A stretch of 37,530 bases of DNA from a virus: the IMG/VR virus record IMGVR_UViG_3300028417_000011, positions 1-37,530 of that record. One strand, written 5' to 3'. The position numbers were made by a program, and so were the translations under genes. The notes below the pieces were generated by a model. The model saw only the letters and a list, made by a program, of their open reading frames with translations, had not been told where the DNA came from and searched no databases. This document shows, one piece after another, positions 7,305 through 13,589 of the stretch. Position 1 is the stretch's first letter. Every line of letters begins with the position of its first letter.

Positions 7305-8004
7305 ACAATTTCACCAAAAAACCTTTAAGCTTTTAGCACTAAAAGCAAGTAAGTTTAAAGGTATTTTAGGGAAAGTTCCTAAGTATTTTACAGCTGTAAT
7401 TTACGGCTTTAGCGGTAATGGCAAAACAGAGTTTAGCATTACACTGGCAAAAGAGCTATCCCAATTTGGGAAAGTATTATGGCTCTCCTACGAACAGCGA
7501 CACGGATATGATTTGCAAACAGCAACCAAAAGAAATGAAATGCAAGAAAACTCAGGTAAGTTTTTAGTAGCAGATCCTTTAGAGAATATTGAGGAAGGCA
7601 CAAGCTTAATAGCTGATTTAGATAACTATTTAAGTTCAAGAGGTAGTGCAGATTATGTGTTTATTGATAGCCTTGATTATACAGGTTTTACAATGGCAGA
7701 TTATAAATATTTGAAAAATAAATACTTTGGTAAAAAAGGCTTCATTTTCATAGCACACTCAACAAAAAATGGCATTCCAAATAAGGCAGTTACAAGAGAT
7801 ATCATTTTTGATGGTGGTATGGGCTTATTTGTAAAAGATTTTATTGCCTTTCCTGATAAAAATAGATTTGGAGGTTTTGAGCCGTATGTCGTATTTGAAG
7901 AGCAGGCAAAAGAACGAAACCCTTTGTTTTTTACGAAAAGGGTAGCAGCTAAAAAACCCAATAACAAACCAAAGGTAACTGTTAAAAGCACACCTGAAGA
8001 GTAG
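7285..8004 (+). CDS. RecA-like P-loop ATPase (AAA_24-type)
   Basis: This 239-residue protein has a Walker A at 41-48 (GFSGNGKT) preceded by the hydrophobic strand AVIY. A second strand ends in LWLSYEQRHG, and the Walker B-like YVFIDSLDY places Asp128 after a hydrophobic strand. The fold is that of small RecA-like phage ATPases that often assist recombination or replication. The C-terminus is lysine-rich (AAKKPNNKPKVTVKS). Its exact DNA substrate cannot be read from the sequence. The start overlaps the preceding small gene by 20 nt. Confidence 0.75.
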   Translation: MKVLGVKQFHQKTFKLLALKASKFKGILGKVPKYFTAVIYGFSGNGKTEFSITLAKELSQFGKVLWLSYEQRHGYDLQTATKRNEMQENSGKFLVADPLENIEEGTSLIADLDNYLSSRGSADYVFIDSLDYTGFTMADYKYLKNKYFGKKGFIFIAHSTKNGIPNKAVTRDIIFDGGMGLFVKDFIAFPDKNRFGGFEPYVVFEEQAKERNPLFFTKRVAAKKPNNKPKVTVKSTPEE

Positions 8005-8054
8005 GGGTTATTTGCAATAAACTAGCTGAAAGTATAGGGGTAGCTGCAATAAAA
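8002..8054. repeat. 20-bp direct repeat pair between early genes
   Basis: TAGGGGTTATTTGCAATAAA at 8002-8021 and TAGGGGTAGCTGCAATAAAA at 8035-8054 share TAGGGGT and TGCAATAAA, with starts 33 bp apart (about three turns). The first copy overlaps the stop codon of the ATPase gene. They lie in the 87-bp gap before the GemA-like gene, so a regulatory binding site is possible. Confidence 0.55.
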
Positions 8055-8091
8055 ACAAGTTAAAACACTAATAATAAACAAGTTAACAAAA

Positions 8092-8472
8092 ATGACACCA
8101 AAACAAGTAAAATATGTTAGACAAATTTTAACAAAGGAAGGCATTTCTTATATGGAAAATGACCTAGCACAAGAGTTTAGTAATAACAGAACTCGTGATA
8201 TTTCTAAATTAACACATCTTGAAACACAAAACTTAATTCACTCATTTGTAGATAAATCTCCAAAAGATAAAATGCAGGGTAAAATTATGAGTATGGCTCA
8301 TGAAATGCGCTGGGAACTTCCAAATGGTAAAATAGATTTAAAACGATTAGATGCTTGGTGTATAAAGCACACACCATTTCATAAGCCATTTGATAGGCTT
8401 ACAGTAAAGGAACTACCTAAAGTGGTTGGAATATTTGAAAAGGTGTATAAAAGTTATTTAAAAGCTATTTAA
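8092..8472 (+). CDS. GemA-like (DUF1018) early regulatory protein
   Basis: This 126-residue protein has a start (MTPKQVKYVRQILTKEGISY), a middle helix with THLETQNLIHSF, and a second half MQGKIMSMAHEMRW...LDAWCIKHTPFHKPFDRLTVKEL. These are consistent with the DUF1018/Gp16 family. In Mu, gemA and mor lie in the semi-early operon and GemA alters host gene expression and DNA topology. The match is by pattern only, so moderate. Confidence 0.55.
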   Translation: MTPKQVKYVRQILTKEGISYMENDLAQEFSNNRTRDISKLTHLETQNLIHSFVDKSPKDKMQGKIMSMAHEMRWELPNGKIDLKRLDAWCIKHTPFHKPFDRLTVKELPKVVGIFEKVYKSYLKAI

Positions 8473-8628
8473 ATGCCAATGGATGAATTTACAGGGCTGT
8501 GGTATCCTGCTACTAAAATTAAAACTTCAAATGCAGCGAAAAAATGCATGTGCAGCCATAAACACAATAGTATTGAAGTAAGTAGCAATAAATGTAATAA
8601 TTGTGATAAACCTTTAAATGAAAAATAA
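8473..8628 (+). CDS. 51-residue zinc-ribbon-like protein
   Basis: The small gene begins directly after the stop of the GemA-like gene and its stop overlaps the next start (TAATG). Two cysteine pairs, CMC with a following SHKH and CNNC 16-19 residues later, suggest a metal-binding ribbon. The rest is basic and polar. Function is unknown. Tight coupling on both sides supports it as real. Confidence 0.55.
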   Translation: MPMDEFTGLWYPATKIKTSNAAKKCMCSHKHNSIEVSSNKCNNCDKPLNEK

Positions 8629-9242
8629 TGAAAACTAAAAAACATCCAATACTAGATTTAATAGTTAATGAAAATGGCACTTTATTAATTTTCAAAGGTA
8701 AAGAGCTTTCTATTAAAACATATAAGCCTAGCCGATACAATTACATTATTAAGCAAGTAAATTTCGGCGGCAGAACACAAGGAGTTGCAAAACTTGTATG
8801 TGAAACTTGGAATGGTATGCGTGATGACTTTTCTCAATCTCTTCACAGAAAAGATAAAGATCCTTCTAATGATCACTACACCAATTTATATTGGGATATA
8901 AGAGGTAAAGTAAGAACGATACGAACAAAACGTAATAAGCTATCTCAAATTAAAAAATCAGAGCTACCAACAATTATTAAAAGAATAGTAGCTGGAGAAA
9001 CACTTAAAAATATTGCAAATAATTACAATACCAGCGATATGTCTATTTCTCGTATAAAAAAACGATTTGTAACTGATCCTAAAATGAAACTTAAAGAAGC
9101 TGTAATGGCTGCAAAAAATAAATACCAGCGTTCACAAGCTTATGCTAATTACTTAGGGTTTAAAACTCAATCTGAAGCCATTTCTAATTATGGGAAATAT
9201 AAGTTTCAATTACTAATAAATAAAATAGCAATAACATTATGA
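8628..9242 (+). CDS. HNH-like protein with C-terminal helix-turn-helix
   Basis: This 204-residue protein contains VAKLVCETWNG...SLHRKDKDPSNDHYTNLYW (about residues 53-89). That is the layout of phage HNH homing-type nucleases, where HxxD is followed by NxxxNLxW; His73 and Asn86 are in place. A helix-turn-helix-like stretch follows at ~118-142 (AGETLKNIANNYNTSDMSISRIKKRF). Whether it still cuts DNA is uncertain because the second histidine position is not clear. In this place it could be a free-standing homing nuclease or a DNA-binding regulator. Confidence 0.6.
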   Translation: MKTKKHPILDLIVNENGTLLIFKGKELSIKTYKPSRYNYIIKQVNFGGRTQGVAKLVCETWNGMRDDFSQSLHRKDKDPSNDHYTNLYWDIRGKVRTIRTKRNKLSQIKKSELPTIIKRIVAGETLKNIANNYNTSDMSISRIKKRFVTDPKMKLKEAVMAAKNKYQRSQAYANYLGFKTQSEAISNYGKYKFQLLINKIAITL

Positions 9243-9406
9243 GACAAATAGCAGCACAGGCCTATTTAAGAGGTTTTATAGTTGGAGTATTATTAAGTGC
9301 AATATTAGGCGGAATGGTAATTATAATATTATTAATAAGTATATCAAACACTTTAGATGAAAAAACTAACATACATAGAATACAAGAAATTGAAACGAGC
9401 AAATAA
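9239..9406 (+). CDS. Small single-span membrane protein
   Basis: This 55-residue protein starts at an ATG overlapping the preceding stop (ATTATGAG). Residues ~13-37 are strongly hydrophobic with small residues (GFIVGVLLSAILGGMVIII), followed by a short charged tail. A gene in an early phage operon with this shape may act at the host membrane. Function is unknown. Confidence 0.55.
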   Translation: MRQIAAQAYLRGFIVGVLLSAILGGMVIIILLISISNTLDEKTNIHRIQEIETSK

Positions 9407-9479
9407 GATTATTAAAAATGCAAAAATACTACTAATAATCACCTTTTTTTTAATGTTAATAAAAGCTTTAAATGGATAA
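9357..9479 (+). CDS. Possible nested small membrane peptide
   Basis: This 40-codon frame has a very basic N-terminal half (MKKLTYIEYKKLKRANKIIK) and a hydrophobic C-terminal half (ILLIITFFLMLI). It overlaps the preceding membrane gene by 50 nt in another frame and the next gene by 8 nt. Two small overlapping membrane frames in tandem are suggestive, but codon evidence is slight and it may not be translated. Confidence 0.35.
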   Translation: MKKLTYIEYKKLKRANKIIKNAKILLIITFFLMLIKALNG

Positions 9480-9798
9480 GATAACACTCGTATTAAATAC
9501 CGATGAGCTTAAAGTAGTAAATGGCATTTGGCAATTAGTTACTAAACAAAATTTAAACACCCCTGAGTTAAAGTTAATGTACGATATAACTTCAAAATTA
9601 GCTGTAAAGTTTAAACAAAAATATATTGAAAAGGAGTTTGTTGATGGTAATTTTAAAATGAAGTTAACGTATGCAGAATCTTACTTTTTAAACAAAACAT
9701 TAAACTACTATGCACAAGGGATGGATTTTGAAGAAAACCCTTATAAATGGAATGTAATACTGAAACAAATAAACTTTTTAACTCAAAAATTAGTATGA
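9472..9798 (+). CDS. Hypothetical protein
   Basis: This 108-residue helical, charged protein has no motif I recognise. It begins MDKITLVLNTDELKVVNGIWQL. It starts 8 nt before the end of the small nested frame and overlaps the next start by four bases (ATGA), so it sits in a tightly coupled early operon. Confidence 0.65.
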   Translation: MDKITLVLNTDELKVVNGIWQLVTKQNLNTPELKLMYDITSKLAVKFKQKYIEKEFVDGNFKMKLTYAESYFLNKTLNYYAQGMDFEENPYKWNVILKQINFLTQKLV

Positions 9799-10214
9799 AT
9801 ACTTACTTAATAATATTTAAAACATCAGGTAAAAAGTTATTGTTTAAATACAATTTAAACGGCTTTTTAATAGCGTTTAAAACTGATTTGGTAATGACTA
9901 AAGAGGGAGTTGACTATTTATGTAAACACTTTCCTTTTGAATTGGATCAGTTACAATTTTTTAGAACACATAAAGAATTTAGAGTTGAAGAAGTAAAACA
10001 AGATCTCAGCTTTCAAACATTTTGGAATACCTATAAACATAAGGTTGGAAATAAACCAAGAGCTGAGAAGCTTTGGAATGCGCTTAGTGAAACCGATAAA
10101 GCAAAAGCAATTAGTTATATAGCTACCTATAACAATCATTTACTAAACAACCAGGGAATTCAAAAATTATATCCTGAAACATATCTAAACCAAAAAAGAT
10201 TTGATAATGAGTGA
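9795..10214 (+). CDS. Protein with replication-organizer-like C-terminus
   Basis: This 139-residue protein has a C-terminal half reading SFQTFWNTYKHKVGNKPRAEKLWNAL followed by a helix and TYLNQKRFDNE. This FW..Y.KK.....A...W..L pattern with a final tyr-leu-asn and W/F-containing tail is common at the C-termini of phage replication initiation proteins. The N-terminal half is short and beta-rich, so no helicase or primase is present. I choose the ATG at 9795 (ATGA overlap with the preceding stop) over an earlier in-frame ATG at 9747. Confidence 0.6.
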   Translation: MNTYLIIFKTSGKKLLFKYNLNGFLIAFKTDLVMTKEGVDYLCKHFPFELDQLQFFRTHKEFRVEEVKQDLSFQTFWNTYKHKVGNKPRAEKLWNALSETDKAKAISYIATYNNHLLNNQGIQKLYPETYLNQKRFDNE

Positions 10215-10398
10215 TATTAGTTCAGCAATTAAAACGATTGAAACTAAAATACACGGTTTAAAAATTGAACTAAAAATATGGAATGATCCTCGTAATTTTT
10301 CACAAAGAATAATAGATGAAGTTACTATTGAGATTAAGGAACATAAAACCGCTTTAAAAGTATTAAAAAATGACACACAAACTAAAAATAACACCTGA
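10207..10398 (+). CDS. Small helical hypothetical protein
   Basis: This 63-residue protein is almost entirely predicted helix with heptad-like spacing (AIKTIETKIHGLKIELKIW ... EVTIEIKEHKTALKVL), so a small coiled coil is likely. It overlaps the preceding stop by 8 nt and the next gene by 29 nt. Function is unknown. Confidence 0.55.
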   Translation: MSDISSAIKTIETKIHGLKIELKIWNDPRNFSQRIIDEVTIEIKEHKTALKVLKNDTQTKNNT

Positions 10399-10651
10399 AT
10401 ACTTTATTCCAGCTGCTGCTGGTAACAAAGCATTTGAAGTACGTATAAATGATCGTAATTATCAATTAAATGACAAGCTTATACTTCAAGAGTGGAATGG
10501 AACTGATTATACTAAAAAGGAAATACACTGTTATATCACCTATATATTTTTAGGTGGTAAATATGGTTTAGAGGCAGGTTACTGCGTGTTAGGAACTAGA
10601 ATTATAAATGTAATTATACCAAAAAAACAACAATGGGAAATAACCAAATAA
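10370..10651 (+). CDS. DUF3850 / ASCH-like domain protein
   Basis: This 93-residue protein fits DUF3850: THKLKITPEYFIPAAAGNKAFEVRINDRNYQLNDKL is the typical start, followed by a strand YTKKEIHCYITYIF and a terminal GLEAGYCVLGTRI. The fold is related to ASCH/PUA domains, which bind RNA or modified nucleic acids. In phages these small proteins accompany early genes; the role is not established. It overlaps the preceding gene by 29 nt. Confidence 0.75.
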   Translation: MTHKLKITPEYFIPAAAGNKAFEVRINDRNYQLNDKLILQEWNGTDYTKKEIHCYITYIFLGGKYGLEAGYCVLGTRIINVIIPKKQQWEITK

Positions 10652-10779
10652 AACGATGTGCAAAAGGATTGCACCAGTATAAAGTACAAATACTAACTGA
10701 TTTAGGAGGCATTAAATATAAAGTATTTACTTGTGTTTTTTGTATGAAGCAAATTAAAAAACTAATAAAAAATGAATAA
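10633..10779 (+). CDS. 48-residue zinc-finger-like protein
   Basis: This frame has its ATG inside the end of the DUF3850 gene and a stop overlapping the next start by 8 nt. A Cys-X4-His pair near residues 9-14 and CVFC near 34-37 suggest a small zinc finger in a basic protein (many Lys). Function is unknown. Operon-style overlaps on both sides support translation. Confidence 0.5.
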   Translation: MGNNQIKRCAKGLHQYKVQILTDLGGIKYKVFTCVFCMKQIKKLIKNE

Positions 10780-10990
10780 TCAACAGTTAGCAGATAAGTG
10801 GATTGCTGAAATGCAAGAGGCAGGATTATCTTATAATCAAATGGCTGATGTTATTCAGCTGGCACGACAAAAGTTTAACGTATTAAGAACTACTTGCGAA
10901 TGTGGGAACCAACATCCATTAGTAGCCGAATTTGGTAAGTGCGGTTCTTGCTATACTAAAATACTTGGAGAAGATCCAACGTATAGTTAA
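10772..10990 (+). CDS. Small zinc-ribbon protein
   Basis: This 72-residue protein has a helical first half (NNQQLADKWIAEMQEAGLSYNQMADVIQLAR). A ribbon with CECG and CGSC pairs follows at about residues 42-60, a likely four-cysteine zinc site. It is the last member of the run of coupled early genes. A cassette-like hairpin element follows about 10 nt later. Confidence 0.6.
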   Translation: MNNQQLADKWIAEMQEAGLSYNQMADVIQLARQKFNVLRTTCECGNQHPLVAEFGKCGSCYTKILGEDPTYS

Positions 10991-11000
10991 CATTGTTTTT

Positions 11001-11086
11001 AACGCACCGTATATGGCAATGTAAGCCAAACAAAAATCTTTAATTGGAATATAAACTTGACTGGCTTATTTGCTATATACATTGTT
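11001..11086. repeat. attC-like hairpin element inside the phage
   Basis: The element runs from AACG (11001) to GTT (11084-11086). GTATATGGCAATGTAAGCC (11009-11027) pairs with GGCTTATTTGCTATATAC (11063-11080), giving an imperfect stem around a 35-nt terminal region. The CCGTATA...TATACATT-GTT architecture resembles the host element at 36976-37100 but is shorter (86 nt). It fits the size and imperfect palindromy of integron attC sites. That reading is inference. Confidence 0.5.
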
Positions 11087-11116
11087 AGCAATTGGGCGGT
11101 TTTAAAAACTGAAATT

Positions 11117-11335
11117 ATGAATGCAATACAAGTATTAGAAAAAACAACAGACTATGCTAAAAAGTACAGAATTGAAGCACAGCAATCTCTTGAAAGAAAT
11201 AAACATATGAACCAAATAGAAGGTGGTGAAAAAGTGCAACAAAGAATTATTGATGCTGTGCTGGTTGATTTTATAAACTACATTGGAATGAAATACGGTA
11301 TTGATTACGGAATTTATACAAAGGACTTGATGTAG
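11117..11335 (+). CDS. Cassette-borne hypothetical protein
   Basis: This 72-residue protein (MNAIQVLEKTTDYAKKYRIEA...) is mostly helical and ends with a tyrosine- and glycine-rich stretch (YGIDYGIYTKDLM). I do not recognise it. It is framed by GTTAGCAA at 11084-11091 and TTGCTAAC at 11341-11348, with its stop 5 nt before the closing arm, just like the host cassettes. I start it at the ATG at 11117; the earlier in-frame start at 11057 (TTG) would lie inside the hairpin element. Confidence 0.55.
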   Translation: MNAIQVLEKTTDYAKKYRIEAQQSLERNKHMNQIEGGEKVQQRIIDAVLVDFINYIGMKYGIDYGIYTKDLM

Positions 11336-11354
11336 CCTTGTTGCTAACTTAATA

Positions 11355-11745
11355 GTATAAAAGCTGTATGAATAAATATAAAAATAGTTTAATAATTAAA
11401 AACAAGTAAAATGGAAAACAATAGTGTAGTATTAAAAATTGAAGATTACAATTACTTAAGGGATTTTGAAAAAAACATTGTAAATGGTAAGGTGTTTGTG
11501 TATTCTAGTTGTTTTGGTTGGGGTGGACATTCTGAAACTAAACAATATTATACAAAAAATAAAGTAGTTACCGAGTTAGCAAACAATAATAAAAGTTTAG
11601 AAAAAGAAATTGATAAATTAAAAGTAGAAATAATAGAACTTAAAAATAAAAAAGATTTACAACCAAAAACAACTATTGAAGACATAAAGGAAATGAGCCT
11701 AATACAATTTTTAAGATGGAGAAGAAGTTAATATAGCTTTTATAC
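11355..11745. repeat. 11-bp inverted repeat flanking a single gene
   Basis: GTATAAAAGCT at 11355-11365 and AGCTTTTATAC at 11735-11745 are perfect inverted copies, with partial complementarity extending outward. They bracket only the gene at 11411-11731. Together with the adjacent cassette they suggest that this accessory stretch was built from IR-bounded modules. Confidence 0.6.
11411..11731 (+). CDS. Hypothetical protein with C-terminal coiled coil
   Basis: This 106-residue protein has an N-terminal part with small aromatic and cysteine residues (FVYSSCFGWGGHSETKQYY). The middle is a clear coiled coil (TELANNNKSLEKEIDKLKVEIIELKNK), and a basic tail follows (FLRWRRS). No family is recognised. 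It sits alone inside an 11-bp inverted repeat. Confidence 0.6.
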   Translation: MENNSVVLKIEDYNYLRDFEKNIVNGKVFVYSSCFGWGGHSETKQYYTKNKVVTELANNNKSLEKEIDKLKVEIIELKNKKDLQPKTTIEDIKEMSLIQFLRWRRS

Positions 11746-11832
11746 ATAGTTGGTGTTTTGTTTTAGGACAATTTAATTGTTGACAGAAAATAAGACACTA
11801 ACTATAAGAAAACAACAGTTAGCATAAACTTT

Positions 11833-11912
11833 AACGGTAATACGCTAAAATAAACTGCAACTATCCAATTAAAAAATGGTGTAGCGTAGCGAAATCTTTT
11901 TTATTGGTGGTT
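11833..11912. repeat. Second attC-like element inside the phage
   Basis: An 80-nt stretch runs from AACGG to GGTTGGCATTAG. The centre folds as CCAATTAAAAAA against TTTTTTATTGG (from about 11855 and to about 11907) around a GTAGCGTAGCG-containing loop. Its exit sequence GTTGGCATTAG is identical to the opening arm of host cassette 1 at 118. The matching closing arm was not found nearby, so it may be a decayed remnant. Confidence 0.4.
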
Positions 11913-12025
11913 GGCATTAGTATGACGCAGGTGGTAACACCGAGTAATATTAATTCACTAAACTTTCTTAAAATTGTTGTTGCTAATACCATTTAACCTG
12001 AATTATAAAACAATTTTTATACAAA

Positions 12026-12041
12026 TAAAAACAACATGTAC
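12026..12041 (+). promoter_or_regulatory. Internal copy of the left-end transposase-type site
   Basis: TAAAAACAACATGTAC is identical over 16 nt to the outermost left-end site at 1309-1324 and in the same orientation. It lies 20 nt upstream of the -7 box of the antirepressor promoter, where a bound protein would affect transcription. It may bind the transposase, or a regulator that shares its site. Confidence 0.5.
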
Positions 12042-12060
12042 CAAAATAAAAATTAATTTG

Positions 12061-12068
12061 TATATTTG
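12061..12068 (+). promoter_or_regulatory. Bacteroidetes -7 promoter box of the antirepressor transcript
   Basis: TATATTTG matches TAnnTTTG. Transcription would start about 3-7 nt downstream, essentially at the first base of the 19-bp stem beginning at 12071. The -33 region (around 12036-12042) is not a good TTG match and is occupied by the transposase-like site, which suggests activator dependence. Confidence 0.6.
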
Positions 12069-12070
12069 TC

Positions 12071-12191
12071 GTGACCAACCGTTTTTGGAGAAATCTGAAA
12101 ACAATTAATTACGATAAGAGTTCACCCAAGGTGAGCAGTTCCGAAAGGGCTGTACTTCCGTCCAAAAAACGGTTGGTCACACCTAAAGGTG
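12071..12191 (+). ncRNA. Structured leader RNA ahead of the BRO antirepressor
   Basis: A long closing stem pairs 12071-12089 (GTGACCAACCG, T5, TGGA) with 12161-12180 (TCCA, A6, CGGTTGGTCAC). The outer 11 bp are perfect and there is a single-base bulge in the T/A run. Inside are two compact hairpins: TCACC/GGTGA with loop CAA (12122-12134) and CAGTTCC-GAAA-GGGCTG (12136-12152), whose loop is a GNRA tetraloop. A third hairpin, CACC-TAAA-GGTG, follows at 12180-12191. The transcript from the 12061 promoter would begin with this RNA and reach the start codon at 12216. I do not recognise it as a known riboswitch class; it could be a cis-regulator or a processed small RNA. Confidence 0.7.
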
Positions 12192-12215
12192 GACTCGCAT
12201 ACAAAATTTTCAAAT

Positions 12216-12890
12216 ATGACCAATAAGAAAATGAGTACACAAATGGCGTTTAAATTTAACGCTACAAGTCAAGAGGTTCGCAGTCTAATAATAGACAGTG
12301 AGCCTTTTTTTGTTGCAAAAGATATTTGTGACATACTTGGTTTGTCAAATTCAAGAATTGCAACAGCTAATCTTGATTCTGATGAGAAAGCTGACGTAAG
12401 TTTAACTTACAGCAGCTCAAATGGAACTACACAAAATCGTAAAACTAAAGTAGTTAGTGAAAGTGGTTTATATGCCTTAATTCTTAAATCAAGAAAGCCA
12501 CAAGCTCGTGCTTTTAGAAAATGGGTAACCAGTGAAGTTTTACCAACTATTCGTAAAAAAGGGTATTATGGTATTATAAATAAACCTAGTAATTTTATAG
12601 ATATACGAGATGTGCCATTTACCAAACAGCAATTTAACGGTTTTAACATACGTGTAATAGAGTATAAAAACCAAAATTGGTATAGCTTGGTAGATATACA
12701 CCGTTGTATAGGTTCTCAAACCTGTATTACACAAGCTGCTAAAAAACTAAATACTAAAAAACCGTTGGCTAAAAAAATATGGTTGTTTGGTGCAACACAA
12801 CCAGCTTGGTACACTACAAAGTTAGGTTTTAAGCTTATAATTAGTGGTAGTAGAGTATTTGCAATTAGTAATCAATTAAAATTAAATTAA
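12216..12890 (+). CDS. BRO-family phage antirepressor
   Basis: This 224-residue protein has an N-terminal BRO-N domain (about residues 11-118): the FFVAKDICDILGLSNSR motif, the conserved KTKVVSESGLYALILKSRKPQARAFRKWVTSEVLPTIRKKGYY block and the closing glycine-tyrosine. The C-terminal ~100 residues form a second domain (FTKQQFNGFNIRVIEYKNQNWYSLVDIHRCIG...) that looks like a second, diverged BRO-like or KilA-C-like unit. Antirepressors of this type bind DNA or inactivate repressors and can trigger induction. The start may be the ATG at 12216 or the one at 12231. It is the first gene after the structured leader RNA. Confidence 0.85.
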   Translation: MTNKKMSTQMAFKFNATSQEVRSLIIDSEPFFVAKDICDILGLSNSRIATANLDSDEKADVSLTYSSSNGTTQNRKTKVVSESGLYALILKSRKPQARAFRKWVTSEVLPTIRKKGYYGIINKPSNFIDIRDVPFTKQQFNGFNIRVIEYKNQNWYSLVDIHRCIGSQTCITQAAKKLNTKKPLAKKIWLFGATQPAWYTTKLGFKLIISGSRVFAISNQLKLN

Positions 12891-12893
12891 GCT

Positions 12894-13115
12894 ATGAGTA
12901 CTATTAAACAAACCGCAAAGCAAGTAGAAGTATTTTTTAACAATACTATTACTAAAGAAGAATTTTCACAGTATATGCGCCAATTTTTACATGTAGTTGT
13001 TTTAAACCAATTACAAGCAGAAGAAAACACTAATAATGCCACTATAGAAAGCGGTTACTATTGGTTAACCCAGTTTATAGAACAAATAGACCCAATGCTT
13101 CAAAAAGAAATTTAA
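12894..13115 (+). CDS. Small hypothetical protein
   Basis: This 73-residue helical protein has N-terminal (TIKQTAKQVEVFFNNTITKEEFSQYMRQFL) and C-terminal (YYWLTQFIEQIDPMLQKEI) amphipathic helices. It starts 3 nt after the antirepressor stop and was probably cotranscribed with it. It could be a partner of the antirepressor; that is inferred only from position. Confidence 0.6.
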   Translation: MSTIKQTAKQVEVFFNNTITKEEFSQYMRQFLHVVVLNQLQAEENTNNATIESGYYWLTQFIEQIDPMLQKEI

Positions 13116-13175
13116 ACCCGTTAAAACAGCATTAATTAGTTTGTTTTAACTATTTTTAACTTAAAATTAAACATT

Positions 13176-13409
13176 ATGAAAAAAACAATTTTAACAATCG
13201 TATTAGTACTAATAACAATTATTTCGTGTAGTAAAGATTGTGATTATGTTAGGGATCACGAACTTATTAAAAGTTTAACAGATCAAATAGATGTGTTAGA
13301 AACTAAAATTAACAATACAACGCTTCAGACAGTTAAAGAAATTTACAGAAAGCAAATTGAAACTTTAAAAGAAGAGTTAGATGTTGCCGTTGTTGGTGAA
13401 TGTATTTAA
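13176..13409 (+). CDS. Small lipoprotein with coiled coil
   Basis: This 77-residue protein has a lipoprotein signal (MKKTILTIVLVLITIISC), with lipidated Cys18 after IIS. The remaining 59 residues form a coiled coil (HELIKSLTDQIDVLETKINN...IYRKQIETLKEELD) with a cysteine near the end. A prophage-encoded lipoprotein outside the lysis cluster may be expressed in the lysogen and alter the cell surface, for example in superinfection exclusion. That role is speculative. Confidence 0.7.
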   Translation: MKKTILTIVLVLITIISCSKDCDYVRDHELIKSLTDQIDVLETKINNTTLQTVKEIYRKQIETLKEELDVAVVGECI

Positions 13410-13506
13410 AAGCAACCATAGTAATAAATGGCTCTAATATGGTATATACTAAAAATTAACTATATTTACACTTCTCAAGGTAATTAAATAAACCGAAGCC
13501 AACGTA

Positions 13507-13532
13507 AAAACCCTCTTTATTGAGGGTTTTTT
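13507..13532 (+). terminator. Intrinsic terminator
   Basis: AAAACCCTC (from 13507) and GAGGGTTTTTT (from 13522) form a tight hairpin followed by T's on the plus strand. It closes the antirepressor/lipoprotein unit and isolates the next promoter. Confidence 0.8.
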
Positions 13533-13570
13533 GTTGCATAACTTTTTTTTAGTATTGGTATGGCATTTGT

Positions 13571-13578
13571 TAATTTTG
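13571..13578 (+). promoter_or_regulatory. -7 promoter box before the gene at 13590
   Basis: TAATTTTG matches TAnnTTTG and lies 12 nt upstream of the ATG, so the leader would be very short. A TTG at 13555-13557 is closer than the usual -33 distance, so the promoter may be weak or activated. Position directly after a terminator supports it. Confidence 0.5.
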
Positions 13579-13589
13579 TTTTTATCTAA

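Larger units (their letters stand above)
11732..12060. other. Non-coding accessory stretch rich in hairpins
   Basis: No gene is visible in these 329 bases. The contents are the closing arm at 11735-11745, a GTT...AAC hairpin (GTTGGTGTTTTG at 11749 pairing with TAAGACACTAAC at 11791-11802), an attC-like element at 11833-11912, and a copy of the left-end transposase site at 12026-12041 just ahead of the antirepressor promoter. Confidence 0.6.

Noticed and set aside
8002-8054. CRISPR-type array
   Set aside because: Only two imperfect copies with a 13-bp spacer; no further repeats or cas genes.
12071-12191. tRNA or self-cleaving ribozyme
   Set aside because: There is no cloverleaf with a T-loop (TTCRANY) and CCA end, and the hammerhead core (CUGANGA plus GAAA in the right places) is not present.
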